A stretch of 64,000 nucleotides of DNA from Desulfovibrio sp. (GTDB lineage: Bacteria > Desulfobacterota > Desulfovibrionia > Desulfovibrionales > Desulfovibrionaceae). Where the stretch lies: contig JAFXOX010000002.1 in NCBI GenBank assembly GCA_017528345.1, positions 19,476-83,475 on the forward strand, given 5' to 3'. A model generated the notes under the pieces. It did no database searches, was not told the DNA's origin, and saw only the letters and a program-made list of their open reading frames with translations. The position numbers and the translations under genes are program-made. Below, piece after piece: positions 41,548 to 49,664 of this stretch (position 1 is its first letter; each line of letters starts with the position of its first letter).

Positions 41548-42753
41548 ATGCAAGCCTTGGAAATTAAAAAAAACATTTTCTGGGTAGGCTGCGTGGACTA
41601 TGATCACAGAGATTTCCACGGCTACTCCACCTCACCTGAAGGCACAACCTATAATGCCTATCTCATTAAGGACGAGAAAAACGTCCTCGTGGACACTGTC
41701 TCTCCCGGTTGTGGCAAGACCCTGCTCTGCCGTCTCGCCAAAACTCTTGATCCCGAAAAAATTGACTATATTGTCTGCAACCATATGGAGCTGGACCACG
41801 CAGGGTCGCTCGCGGAAATCGTGGAACGCACCAAGCCAGAAAAAATTTTTGTCTCTCAGACTGGCATGAAATCTCTGGCCGGTTACTATCCCGGCAATAA
41901 CTGGCCATTGGTACCCGTAAAAAGTGGAGACGCCATTTCCCTTGGCAAACGCCAGATTATCTTTCAGGAAACGCGCATGCTGCACTGGCCTGACAGCATG
42001 GTCAGCTATATCCCTGAAGAGAAACTTCTCATCTCCAATGACATTTTTGGCCAGAATATCGCCTCAACGGTACGCTTTGTCGATGAATACGGCAAGAAGG
42101 ACGAGTACCTGCACAGAATCAAAGAGTATTTCTACAATATTGTTCTGCCCTATTCCCCCATGGTGCTCAAGGCTCTGCCTGTGGTCGAAAAACTCGATAT
42201 CGAGATGATTGCCCCTGACCACGGACTTATCCACAGGGGCGCGAAAGACGTCAAATTCATCATTGACATGTACCGTACCCTCGCCGAACAAAAGCCCCAG
42301 AAACGCGCGCTGATTTTCTATGACACTATGTGGCATTCCACGGAACAGATGGCCTATGCCGTGGGCAGCGGTCTGGAAGACGGCAATGTGCCTGTGCGCA
42401 TCATGTCGGTGAAAAGCAATCACCACAGCGCCGTCATGACGGAACTGGCCGATTGCGGTGCAGTCGTTGCCGGCTCTCCCACCCATAACAATACCATTCT
42501 GCCGCTGATGGCAGCTCAGCTTACCTATATGAAGGGCTTGCGTCCTCTCAACAGAATCGGCGGAGCCTTCGGTTCCTACGGCTGGAGCGGAGAATCAGCC
42601 AAATACCTGCAGGATGCTCTGGCTGACATGAAGATGGAAATGCCCTGTGCGCCTGTCAAATGTGCCTGGCGTCCTACCAAGGACGACCTCAAGGCCTGCC
42701 ATGAGTTGGGTCTTAATATTGCCAAGGCCCTCAGTGCTAAATGCGGCTGCTAA
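41548..42753 (+). CDS. roo: Rubredoxin:oxygen oxidoreductase (flavodiiron protein)
   Basis: 401 residues. The N-terminal lactamase-like domain has the diiron ligands His79, Glu81, Asp83 (HMELDH), His146 (MLHWPD), Asp165 (SNDIFG) and His225 (APDHG). The C-terminal flavodoxin domain has the FMN loop around YDTMWHSTEQMA, then SPTHNNTILP and AFGSYGWSGESA. It reduces O2 to water with electrons from rubredoxin, protecting the anaerobe. GGGAG precedes the ATG. It stands after a terminator, so it has its own promoter, not clearly defined. Confidence 0.96.
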   Translation: MQALEIKKNIFWVGCVDYDHRDFHGYSTSPEGTTYNAYLIKDEKNVLVDTVSPGCGKTLLCRLAKTLDPEKIDYIVCNHMELDHAGSLAEIVERTKPEKIFVSQTGMKSLAGYYPGNNWPLVPVKSGDAISLGKRQIIFQETRMLHWPDSMVSYIPEEKLLISNDIFGQNIASTVRFVDEYGKKDEYLHRIKEYFYNIVLPYSPMVLKALPVVEKLDIEMIAPDHGLIHRGAKDVKFIIDMYRTLAEQKPQKRALIFYDTMWHSTEQMAYAVGSGLEDGNVPVRIMSVKSNHHSAVMTELADCGAVVAGSPTHNNTILPLMAAQLTYMKGLRPLNRIGGAFGSYGWSGESAKYLQDALADMKMEMPCAPVKCAWRPTKDDLKACHELGLNIAKALSAKCGC

Positions 42754-43019
42754 CGTGCAAGCACAGACTGAATTTTTGTAAAAGGCCTGGGGTTCTCCTG
42801 CCCCGGGCTTTTCACAAAGTCACTGCTGGTCGCGGCCTTGTTTCTGGCATTTTGGGTTCTTGCCTGCGACCTGCGCTGGGCTTTGGGGGCAGCATCTGTT
42901 CTTGCCGCTAGGAGCTTGGAATACGTAGCAGAACCTGCACATAAAGGGACCTGTACAAGCGTGCCTTGAAAAAAAAGTGTCAACAGACAGAGCAGACAGA
43001 GTTTTCTTCCCCGCATCAT
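42750..43019 (-). CDS. Small exported protein of unknown function
   Basis: 89 residues. A signal peptide (about residues 6-27, Leu-rich, cut after CAG or nearby) is followed by a basic, Ala/Arg/Ser/Asn-rich mature part with no Cys and no known domain. AAGGAG lies before the tandem ATG pair at 43019/43016. The stop overlaps the roo stop on the other strand. It may be a genuine small secreted protein or a decaying one. Confidence 0.55.
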   Translation of the reverse strand: MMRGRKLCLLCLLTLFFQGTLVQVPLCAGSATYSKLLAARTDAAPKAQRRSQARTQNARNKAATSSDFVKSPGQENPRPFTKIQSVLAR

Positions 43020-43433
43020 ATGTTCTCCTTGCCTAGGTGATTGCAGGACAAGGCGCTTCTGGAGGAAGCCACTGGCCCTGCGGCAAAATCCTTGTTAGCA
43101 CTTGCCATCTTATGGCTTTTATGTCAAAAAGAAATGAAGAAAGTGCTCCTCTTGTGCTCTTGCATAAGAGTTGTTATTCTGTAATTCTTGTGTGCTAATA
43201 TCACTTTGCATACCGCTTAGGCGACAAAAAAAACATGCTGACAGAGGCTGTAAGGTCTTGACCTGAACGTCAGGAAAAGGCTACTGAGTGTGAGTTTCAT
43301 TTTTGTGCGAGAAAACCACCAAAAGCTTTTGTCGCAACATTGGCAATGAGCCGGGATTCTGGCCGGCTTTTCTTTGTTACGAACGCTTGGACTCCTGTCC
43401 TTGCGAAATGAAACATGTCCAAGGAGGACGCGC
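43020..43433 (+). promoter_or_regulatory. Upstream region of dsrC with leader hairpin
   Basis: No gene. The minus-strand small exported gene has its ribosome site at the left edge. Possible dsrC promoter elements are TTGTTA (43171) with TAATAT (43196) and TTGACC (43258) with TACTGA, none strong. AGCCGG (43349-43354) and CCGGCT (43363-43368) form a hairpin followed by TTTT, about 65 bases before the start, a terminator-like element within the leader. Confidence 0.5.
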
Positions 43434-43751
43434 ATGGCTGAGATTACCTTTAAAGGGAAAAGTTTCGAAGTAGACGAAGACGGCTTTCTGCTGCGCTTTG
43501 ACGACTGGTGCCCTGAATGGCTTGAGTATGTGAAGGATTCAGAAGGTATCGCCGAGCTTACTCCTGACCATCAGAAAATTCTTGATTTCCTGCAGGACTA
43601 CTACAAAAAGAACGGCATTGCCCCCATGGTCCGTATTCTTTCCAAGAATACCGGCTACAAGCTGAAGGAAGTCTACGAGCTCTTCCCCTCTGGCCCCGGC
43701 AAGGGAGCCTGCAAAATGGCTGGCCTTCCCAAGCCCACCGGCTGCGTATAG
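43434..43751 (+). CDS. dsrC: DsrC (sulfite-reductase-associated sulfur carrier)
   Basis: 105 residues. The family is TusE/DsrC/DsvC. Cys104 in the last two residues and Cys93 (GKGACKMAG...PTGCV) are the pair that form the sulfur trisulfide with DsrAB and pass it to the DsrMKJOP complex. The N-terminal domain and the DFLQDYYKKNGIAPMVRIL helix pair fit. AAGGAGG precedes the ATG at 43434. It is alone in its transcript, as usual in Desulfovibrio, with a strong terminator. Confidence 0.96.
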   Translation: MAEITFKGKSFEVDEDGFLLRFDDWCPEWLEYVKDSEGIAELTPDHQKILDFLQDYYKKNGIAPMVRILSKNTGYKLKEVYELFPSGPGKGACKMAGLPKPTGCV

Positions 43752-43774
43752 TCGTTGTAAGGGATCCCATTTCG

Positions 43775-43805
43775 GCGGAAAGCAGATTGCTTTCCGCTTT
43801 TTTTT
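43775..43805 (+). terminator. Rho-independent terminator after dsrC
   Basis: GCGGAAAGCA (43775-43784), loop GAT, TGCTTTCCGC (43788-43797), then eight T. Confidence 0.95.
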
Positions 43806-44159
43806 GTCTTTTTTCCTGTCACGTCTTCTCTTGCAAAAAACCTCAAAAGGCAAGAGGAATGAAGACGCCTCTCCATGGGAATTTTCTTGCCTTTTTGCCT
43901 TTCCTGCTTCAAACTACGCTTTGGCAAAAGACTTAACGCTTCTTGCAGTGTCAAGCCTGATCTTACGTTGCTGAAAACTCCAGTCCTTTGGACTGTGAGA
44001 AATGCTATACCCATGTTGTCAACGTTTCTGGCCATTTTTTCCAAAAACGGGCGTAAGGCTCCGGCTTCAGCTATGGGGTATAAGCCTACTCCAGCTCGCC
44101 ATGAAGTACTTCATGAGTTGTCGAATCAACGTATAGCCTAATATTTTGAAGCGAGTAGG
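43806..44159. other. Gap after dsrC with a dispersed 39-nt repeat
   Basis: No supported gene. TGGGAATTTTCTTGCCTTTT and the bases after it (43874-43912) match 7024-7062 with five differences. A minus-strand frame through here and into mrcA is a shadow. The right part leads into the tnpB-end relic at 44.2 kb. Confidence 0.45.
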
Positions 44160-44275
44160 ACATCATCCGCTGAGGAGAGGATAGAAGACCAGTTTCTGCT
44201 CTGCAGGAAGGGCAGTCCTCAATGAACCAGCATTCCCTGGCTTGAGCCGTAGGGAGTATGTCAAGGAAGAGGCCG
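44160..44275 (+). mobile_element. Decayed tnpB-element 3' end
   Basis: The plus strand reads SAGRAVLNEPAFPG then LSRREYVKE, parallel to CSAVLAKSGSSRLYRREYVH in the 1.3-kb relic. Nucleotide matches include TTCTGC...CTGCAG and GGGAGTATGTCA, an IS605-type right-end ending. The TnpB core is absent and the terminal hairpin is degraded. It lies about 110 bases before mrcA. Confidence 0.45.
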
Positions 44276-44346
44276 CAGCAAGACGCATATCAAAAGTTGC
44301 AAGCCTCATGAAACCCCCCTGTAGCCGCCACCAGCAATCGCGGCGC

Positions 44347-44371
44347 GTCTCCCACGCAGGGGGTGGGAGAC
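44347..44371 (+). promoter_or_regulatory. Hairpin just before mrcA
   Basis: GTCTCCCAC (44347-44355) pairs perfectly with GTGGGAGAC (44363-44371), 7-nt loop. The right arm contains the only Shine-Dalgarno-like sequence (GGGAG), so folding would hide it. No T-run follows. Confidence 0.5.
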
Positions 44372-44383
44372 GACCCAAACGCT

Positions 44384-46822
44384 ATGAAGATGATTACAGT
44401 GCTGCGAAAAACACTGATACTGCTTCTTGTATTGATTTTTCTCGCCATTGCGGGAGCCGGAACCTTTGCCGGACTGATGCTCTACTGGGCCTCGCGCGAT
44501 CTTCCTAATATCAAACGTGTGGCCGACTACAAGCCCCCTCAGGCGACGACTGTTCTTGACAGTACCGGCACTATCATCGGCACCTTTGCCCACGAACGCC
44601 GTTTTGTCATTGATATCAAGGCCATGAGCCGCTTTCTGCCCATGGCCTTTCTCGCCTCTGAAGACGATTCCTTCTACAGCCATCTGGGCGTTGACCCTTT
44701 TGCCATTGCCCGAGCAGCCATCAATAATTTCAAAAAAGGACATACTGGCGAAGGTGGCAGCACTATCACGCAACAGCTCATCAAGCAGCTTCTCTTGACC
44801 TCTGAGCGCAGCTATACGCGCAAAATGAAAGAAGCCATTCTTGCCTATCAGCTGGAAAAAAATCTTTCGAAAGACGACATCCTCAGCATCTACCTCAATC
44901 ATATCTATCTCGGAGAGCATGCCTATGGCGTGGAAGCCGCAGCGCGTACCTATTTCGGCAAACATGCCTCGGATATCACCCTTGCCGAAAGCGCCGTCAT
45001 CGCCGGACTCCCCAAAGCGCCAAGCAGCTACAACCCCTTCAGACATCCCGAAGCGGCTAAAAACCGCCAGAAATATGTCCTCGGACGCATGCTGGAGCTG
45101 AAGTGGATCACCAAGGCCGAATACGATCAGGCCATGGCGGAACCCTTGGTGTACTGGAGTATGCCGGAAGCTCAGGAAGGAGCTGCCAGCTGGTATCTTG
45201 AAGAAATCCGGCGTATGCTCATAGAATTTTTTACCGAGGAAAACCTCAAAGCGCTCGGCGTCGAGACCAGAAAATATGGTGAGGACTACGTCTATGAGGC
45301 AGGTCTGACCGTACATACGGTCATGGTGCCCCAGCATCAGGAAGCCGCCAATCTCGCCATGCGCGAGGGGCTTGAGGAAGTAGACAAGCGTCAGGGTTGG
45401 CGGGGGCCCATTGCCCACCTCGATGCCAATGGTCGGAAAGAGTTTTTACGCAAGAGCACGTTTTCCCCCGTGGATCTTGCAGGGGGATTCTGGTGCAAGG
45501 CTGTTGTTAAAGAGGTTACGGCACGACAGGCCACTGTTGAGCTTGGTCATGGATACACCGGCATCATTCCTGTTGCCAAAATGAGCTGGGCCAGGAAACC
45601 CAATCCCCATGTTTCAGGCTTTGGCGGCAATTTTATCTCTGATGCCCGCAAGGTGCTCAGTGTTGGCGACCTCATCTATGTCAAGGCAGAGGTGGAAAAA
45701 GCCAAGGCTCAGTCAGGCAAGGATGGCAAAAAAGAGGCGGCATCAGAAAATGTCTTTGATCCGCAGACCGTGAGTCCCAATAAGCCCATTCTCCTCAGTC
45801 TGCAGCAGGAACCTCTCGTACAGGGAGCCCTTGTCTCCATTGAACCGCGCAGCGGTAATGTGGTGGCACTGATCGGGGGCTACCAGTACGGGGCGACCCA
45901 ATTCAACCGTGCAACCCAGGCCCACCGGCAGCCAGGCAGCAGCTTTAAGCCCATAGTCTATTCCACAGCTCTGGACAACGGTTTTACCCCCTTCTCCATC
46001 GTGCTTGACGGACCTTTTTCCTACGTCAATCCCTATACCCATGAAGTCTGGCGTCCGAACAATTCCGAGCGCAATTACAAAGGCGAAATACCACTCTATC
46101 TGGCTCTGGCTCTTTCACGGAATACCTGTGCCGTTCGTGTGGCCTATCAAATCGGTATTGACAAGGTCATTGAACGAGCCAAGCTTCTTGGCCTTGAGCC
46201 CAATTTTCCCAAGGAACTGGCTGTCAGTCTCGGAGCTGTAGGCGTCACCCCCCTAAATATGACTCAGGCCTACGCGGCTTTTGCCAATCAGGGCCTGGGG
46301 GTTAGGCCCCGCATGGTCTCCCGCATTGTGGATGCTGAGGGCAAGGAGCTTTACCGACAGGATGTGGAGCACTGGCAGGCCATCAGTCCCCAAAACGCGT
46401 TTATCATGGACACCATGCTCAAAAATGCCGTCAATACCGGTACAGGCAGCCGCGCCAAAATTGAAGGTCGCTTTATCGGAGGCAAAACCGGCACCTCTAA
46501 TCAGGCGAGAGACGCCTGGTTTATCGGCTTTTCCCCGTACCTGGTCACCGGCGTCTATGTCGGCTACGACAAAGTGCAACCCTTGGGCCGCACCGAACAG
46601 GGCGGGCGCACGGCTGCACCTATTTTTAAAAAATACCGCATGCGGGTCGAGGACCTCTACCCTGTGGAGGATTTTGTGAAACCCGACAATGTCACCCTTT
46701 CGGGCAATTTTGCCTATCAGAGTGATATGCCTTATGAGGGCGCCCGTGCCACTGACGGCAATATTGAGGCAAGCGGCGGTTCAGAGGAAACAGGTGAAGA
46801 ACTGATGCGTCAGATGTTCTGA
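44384..46822 (+). CDS. mrcA: Bifunctional penicillin-binding protein 1A
   Basis: 812 residues from the ATG at 44384. A membrane anchor (about 5-32) precedes the GT51 glycosyltransferase (EDDSFYSHLGVDPFAIARA with the catalytic Glu, GGSTITQQLIKQLLL, RKMKEAILAYQLE). An OB-fold-like insert follows at about 320-420, then the transpeptidase with SSFK (RQPGSSFKP), SRN (LSRNT) and KTGT (GGKTGTSNQ). It polymerises and cross-links peptidoglycan. A GTG at 44363 is an alternative start. It belongs to the MrcA/PBP1A class. The next gene follows after 22 bases. Confidence 0.95.
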   Translation: MKMITVLRKTLILLLVLIFLAIAGAGTFAGLMLYWASRDLPNIKRVADYKPPQATTVLDSTGTIIGTFAHERRFVIDIKAMSRFLPMAFLASEDDSFYSHLGVDPFAIARAAINNFKKGHTGEGGSTITQQLIKQLLLTSERSYTRKMKEAILAYQLEKNLSKDDILSIYLNHIYLGEHAYGVEAAARTYFGKHASDITLAESAVIAGLPKAPSSYNPFRHPEAAKNRQKYVLGRMLELKWITKAEYDQAMAEPLVYWSMPEAQEGAASWYLEEIRRMLIEFFTEENLKALGVETRKYGEDYVYEAGLTVHTVMVPQHQEAANLAMREGLEEVDKRQGWRGPIAHLDANGRKEFLRKSTFSPVDLAGGFWCKAVVKEVTARQATVELGHGYTGIIPVAKMSWARKPNPHVSGFGGNFISDARKVLSVGDLIYVKAEVEKAKAQSGKDGKKEAASENVFDPQTVSPNKPILLSLQQEPLVQGALVSIEPRSGNVVALIGGYQYGATQFNRATQAHRQPGSSFKPIVYSTALDNGFTPFSIVLDGPFSYVNPYTHEVWRPNNSERNYKGEIPLYLALALSRNTCAVRVAYQIGIDKVIERAKLLGLEPNFPKELAVSLGAVGVTPLNMTQAYAAFANQGLGVRPRMVSRIVDAEGKELYRQDVEHWQAISPQNAFIMDTMLKNAVNTGTGSRAKIEGRFIGGKTGTSNQARDAWFIGFSPYLVTGVYVGYDKVQPLGRTEQGGRTAAPIFKKYRMRVEDLYPVEDFVKPDNVTLSGNFAYQSDMPYEGARATDGNIEASGGSEETGEELMRQMF

Positions 46823-46844
46823 CCCAATCACGGGAGTACAAGGC

Positions 46845-47717
46845 ATGATTCCATGGGAATCGCTTCTTATCTATGTCACGCCCAAGGGACGCCGCTATCT
46901 CAAGCGCCTGCGTGAGGGTGAGGACTGGCACAGCACCGACGGCATTGTGAAGGCAGACGAGGTGCACGAGCTTAACTTTGGGGAAATCGTGCACACACAT
47001 CTGGGTTCTCCTGTCCTTGTGCAGGAGGCAGGCCTCTTTGACCGGCTGCAGGGCATTAAACGTCAGACCCAGATCATCTATGCCAAGGATATTGCCCAGA
47101 TCTGTCTGATGCTTGGAGCAGGTCCCGGACGCACGATTGTCGAGGCCGGCTGTGGCTCAGGAGGACTAACACTTGCTCTCTCCTGGTTCTGTGGGCCCAC
47201 AGGCCGCGTCATTAGCCATGACGCCAGAGAAGAATTTGTGGCACTTGCCAGGCGCAATCTGGAATGGGCAGGACTTGGCCAAAATGTCGAGCTCCATCAT
47301 AAGGACATTGCTCAGGGCTTTGCCGCCAAAAATGCGGACGCGCTTTTTCTTGATGTGCGGACCCCCTGGCTCTATCTCGACCAGGCTCTTGCTGCGGTCA
47401 GACCGGGAGCTGCGTTTGGCTTCCTGTTACCCACCGTCGACCAGGTCAAAGAACTCCTACTTGGTCTTGAAAAACGGCCTTTTGCCAATATAGAAGTCTG
47501 TGAGCTGCTCAAGCGCCCCTGGAAGCCCCTGGCTGACCGTCTGCGACCTGAAGACCGCATGACTGCTCATACCGGTTTTCTCATTTTCGCGCGCCAGCAG
47601 GTGCAGGACGAAGATTTTCTCTCTCGCAAACCCTTGGGGACACGCGAGCGCAAGCAAGAGGCCGCCCGCCGTGAACGCCTTGGGCTCCCTTCTCTGCAGG
47701 AAGTCACAAATCCTTGA
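46845..47717 (+). CDS. trmI: tRNA (adenine-N1)-methyltransferase TrmI
   Basis: 290 residues. An N-terminal small domain (GDxVLVxxxKGRRYL-like LIYVTPKGRRYLKRL) is followed by the SAM-binding Rossmann fold: IVEAGCGSGGLTLALSW, VISHDAREEF, VELHHKDI and ADALFLDVRTPW. The family makes m1A58 in tRNA T-loops. The C-terminal tail is basic and longer than in TrmI of Thermus. It lies in an mrcA-trmI unit. Confidence 0.88.
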   Translation: MIPWESLLIYVTPKGRRYLKRLREGEDWHSTDGIVKADEVHELNFGEIVHTHLGSPVLVQEAGLFDRLQGIKRQTQIIYAKDIAQICLMLGAGPGRTIVEAGCGSGGLTLALSWFCGPTGRVISHDAREEFVALARRNLEWAGLGQNVELHHKDIAQGFAAKNADALFLDVRTPWLYLDQALAAVRPGAAFGFLLPTVDQVKELLLGLEKRPFANIEVCELLKRPWKPLADRLRPEDRMTAHTGFLIFARQQVQDEDFLSRKPLGTRERKQEAARRERLGLPSLQEVTNP

Positions 47718-47885
47718 GAAGATCCTTTCCCGGCACGGTTTTCAACGCAAAAACCATGCGAAGCTTGTACCCCTCAGGGCAGCAATGGCCTGCAGCAGAA
47801 ACACATATGGTTTCTTGCGCTAAACTCAGGTTGCGCTGGCAAAGATCAGCTTGTTTTCCCATCGAAAAAAATGAAGTCAGGCAAT

Positions 47886-48425
47886 ATGGCAAACGGCGCT
47901 TTTTTTCTTGACCGCGATGGGACGCTCAATGTCGACACAGGTTATGTGCACAGCATGGATGCCTGGCAGTGGATTGCCGGCGTTCCCGAAGCGCTTGTCC
48001 GACTTTCCCAGTGTGGCCTGCCGCTCATTGTCGTCAGTAATCAGTCCGGAATTGCCAGAAAACTTTTTACCGAAGACGATCTGCACGCTCTTGAAACTTG
48101 GGTTGATGGGCAACTGGCCCGCTTCGGTGTTCTTATCACAGCCTGGTACCATTGCCCGCATCTGCCTGAGATCACAGGGCCCTGCCATTGTCGCAAGCCA
48201 GCCCCAGGCATGCTGCTGAAAGCCGCCCACGATTATCGCATAGATCTCACCAAGTCCTGGATGCTCGGCGATAAAATCAGTGATGTCCTGGCAGGCAAGG
48301 CTTGTGGCTGTCGCACGATCAAGCTTGGTTCAGGCAAAAGCGCTGAAGACATACAGTCCCAAGCTCATGGAGCCATCGTTGTGCCAGATCTTCCCTCCGC
48401 ACTTCCCTTTCTTCTCAAAACCTAA
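47886..48425 (+). CDS. gmhB: D,D-heptose 1,7-bisphosphate 7-phosphatase
   Basis: 179 residues. HAD-superfamily GmhB: FLDRDGTLNVDTGYVH (catalytic Asp pair), VVSNQSGIAR and GDKISDVLAGKACGC. The zinc-binding loop is CPHLPEITGPCHCRKPAPGM (Cys-x-His...Cys-x-Cys). It dephosphorylates the 7-position of heptose bisphosphate in LPS inner-core synthesis. The ATG at 47886 is favoured because the product then begins at the fold; 47871 is possible. A strong terminator follows. Confidence 0.9.
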   Translation: MANGAFFLDRDGTLNVDTGYVHSMDAWQWIAGVPEALVRLSQCGLPLIVVSNQSGIARKLFTEDDLHALETWVDGQLARFGVLITAWYHCPHLPEITGPCHCRKPAPGMLLKAAHDYRIDLTKSWMLGDKISDVLAGKACGCRTIKLGSGKSAEDIQSQAHGAIVVPDLPSALPFLLKT

Positions 48426-48458
48426 GGCAAAGGCCTTCGGGCCAAAAGAAGTCGATCA

Positions 48459-48499
48459 CAAAAAAATCGGTGCGTTCACTGAACACACCGATTTTTTTG
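48459..48499. terminator. Strong bidirectional terminator after gmhB
   Basis: CAAAAAAATCGGTG (48459-48472) and CACCGATTTTTTTG (48486-48499) are perfect complements, with GTTC/GAAC adding an inner stem. It lies between convergent genes. Confidence 0.93.
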
Positions 48500-48516
48500 T
48501 GCGAAGAAGAGACCTT

Positions 48517-48852
48517 CTATTTTGCTTGATCTTCCGAGATCCAGGTTGTGAGCGTCTCAATGAGTTTACGGGCCTGCTCGGCACTCGAAATGACAAATTT
48601 GGATTTCTGCCTGTACTCACCGCCCGACTTCTGATAGCGACGAATGGCATATTTCTCTGGACCGTAGTCGCCCGTTGAAGCACGCCATTCTTGATAGCGA
48701 AAAAGGACGGTTGCCCAGGCACCCTTGCTCAGTATGGCTTTGTCCAGTTCCTTCACTAAGATCTGGCCGTCTTCCTCATATTCCACCGTGAGATCTTCAG
48801 CTCTCTCGTTCACGCGACGCCCCACCTTAGCCTGCGTAATCGGCGAGTACAC
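48517..48852 (-). CDS. Conserved-looking protein of unknown function
   Basis: 111 residues from a GTG at 48852; a later GTG (48825 or 48813) is possible. The protein is charged, contains WATVLFRYQEW and YGPEKYAIRRYQKSGGEYRQKSKFVISS, and has no membrane segment. I do not recognise a family. It overlaps the upstream small gene by 26 bases if the first start is used. Confidence 0.6.
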   Translation of the reverse strand: MYSPITQAKVGRRVNERAEDLTVEYEEDGQILVKELDKAILSKGAWATVLFRYQEWRASTGDYGPEKYAIRRYQKSGGEYRQKSKFVISSAEQARKLIETLTTWISEDQAK

Positions 48853-49066
48853 CCTTGGTGCTTTCCGGCAAATCCACGGGCTTCACATCAAAAGTTTCTA
48901 TTGTGGGACCATACTGACCAGCTTGTGAATAGGCCGCTGTCGAAATGGCCATGATACGCTCGGGAGAATTGAGCTCCGCGCCACGGGCCACCTTCGATCC
49001 CAAATCGTGCAGCAGCATATCTGAGCCCTTAATAGAGGGCACAGAGGTTAAGTTTGTCTGTTGCAT
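48827..49066 (-). CDS. Small protein of unknown function
   Basis: 79 residues. GGAGG lies before the ATG at 49066. The sequence (MQQTNLTSVPSIKGSDMLL, then RIMAISTAAYSQAGQYGP) has no domain I know and no signal peptide. It is the first of two small genes after tadA and could be the partner of the next one. Confidence 0.6.
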   Translation of the reverse strand: MQQTNLTSVPSIKGSDMLLHDLGSKVARGAELNSPERIMAISTAAYSQAGQYGPTIETFDVKPVDLPESTKGVLADYAG

Positions 49067-49145
49067 AGATTCCTCCAAGAACACTGCAGACCTTTCAGGT
49101 CACCTGCCCTGTCTTCGGTCAATTTCAAGAAGAAGTGCTCAGGCT

Positions 49146-49664
49146 TCACCTGCGCCTGGCAAAAAAACCCTGCAATAGGTCGCATGAAGCCTGCCCGAGC
49201 ACTCCGCCCAAATGCCATACACTTTGCCCTGCGGCACAGGGCATATCAAGATACTCAACAGCTGAAACAACAGCGCCCGCAAGTCTGTCGCTTGCGCCAA
49301 AAATCAGTCCGGCCAAACGTGCCTGGACAATGGCCGAAGCACACATCGGACATGGCTCAAGAGTGACTACAAGCAGACAATCTGTCAAGCGGTAATTGCC
49401 GAGAGTTTTACCTGCCTCGCGCATAGCCTTGATTTCGGCATGAGCTGAGATATCACAATCACGGATGCAGGAATTGTGGCCCTTGCCAATGACCTCGCCC
49501 TGACAGGAGAGCACAATGGCCCCCACAGGCACTTCACCGGCTTCACCGGCTTTTCTCGCCTCAAGAAGGGCAAGCCGCATAAAATCTTCCCAGCTGTGCC
49601 CACCAGGCGCAGGCGGCACACTCCCACCACAGTCATACGGCGCAAAGCGCTTAGAGGATAACAC
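49146..49664 (-). CDS. tadA: tRNA-specific adenosine deaminase TadA
   Basis: 172 residues. It makes inosine at the wobble position of tRNA-Arg(ACG). The zinc site is HAEIKAM (His and catalytic Glu) with PCPMCASAIV (two Cys), and FMRLALLEARKAGEAGEVPVGAIV and NSCIRDCDISAHAE fit the family. The N-terminus is longer than usual by about 15 residues; a later Met near residue 29 is too far in. The start overlaps the LOG gene stop by 14 bases. Confidence 0.93.
   Translation of the reverse strand: MLSSKRFAPYDCGGSVPPAPGGHSWEDFMRLALLEARKAGEAGEVPVGAIVLSCQGEVIGKGHNSCIRDCDISAHAEIKAMREAGKTLGNYRLTDCLLVVTLEPCPMCASAIVQARLAGLIFGASDRLAGAVVSAVEYLDMPCAAGQSVWHLGGVLGQASCDLLQGFFARRR

Noticed and set aside
44306..45418. 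370-codon minus-strand frame
   Set aside because: Shadow of mrcA, whose catalytic motifs are intact on the plus strand.
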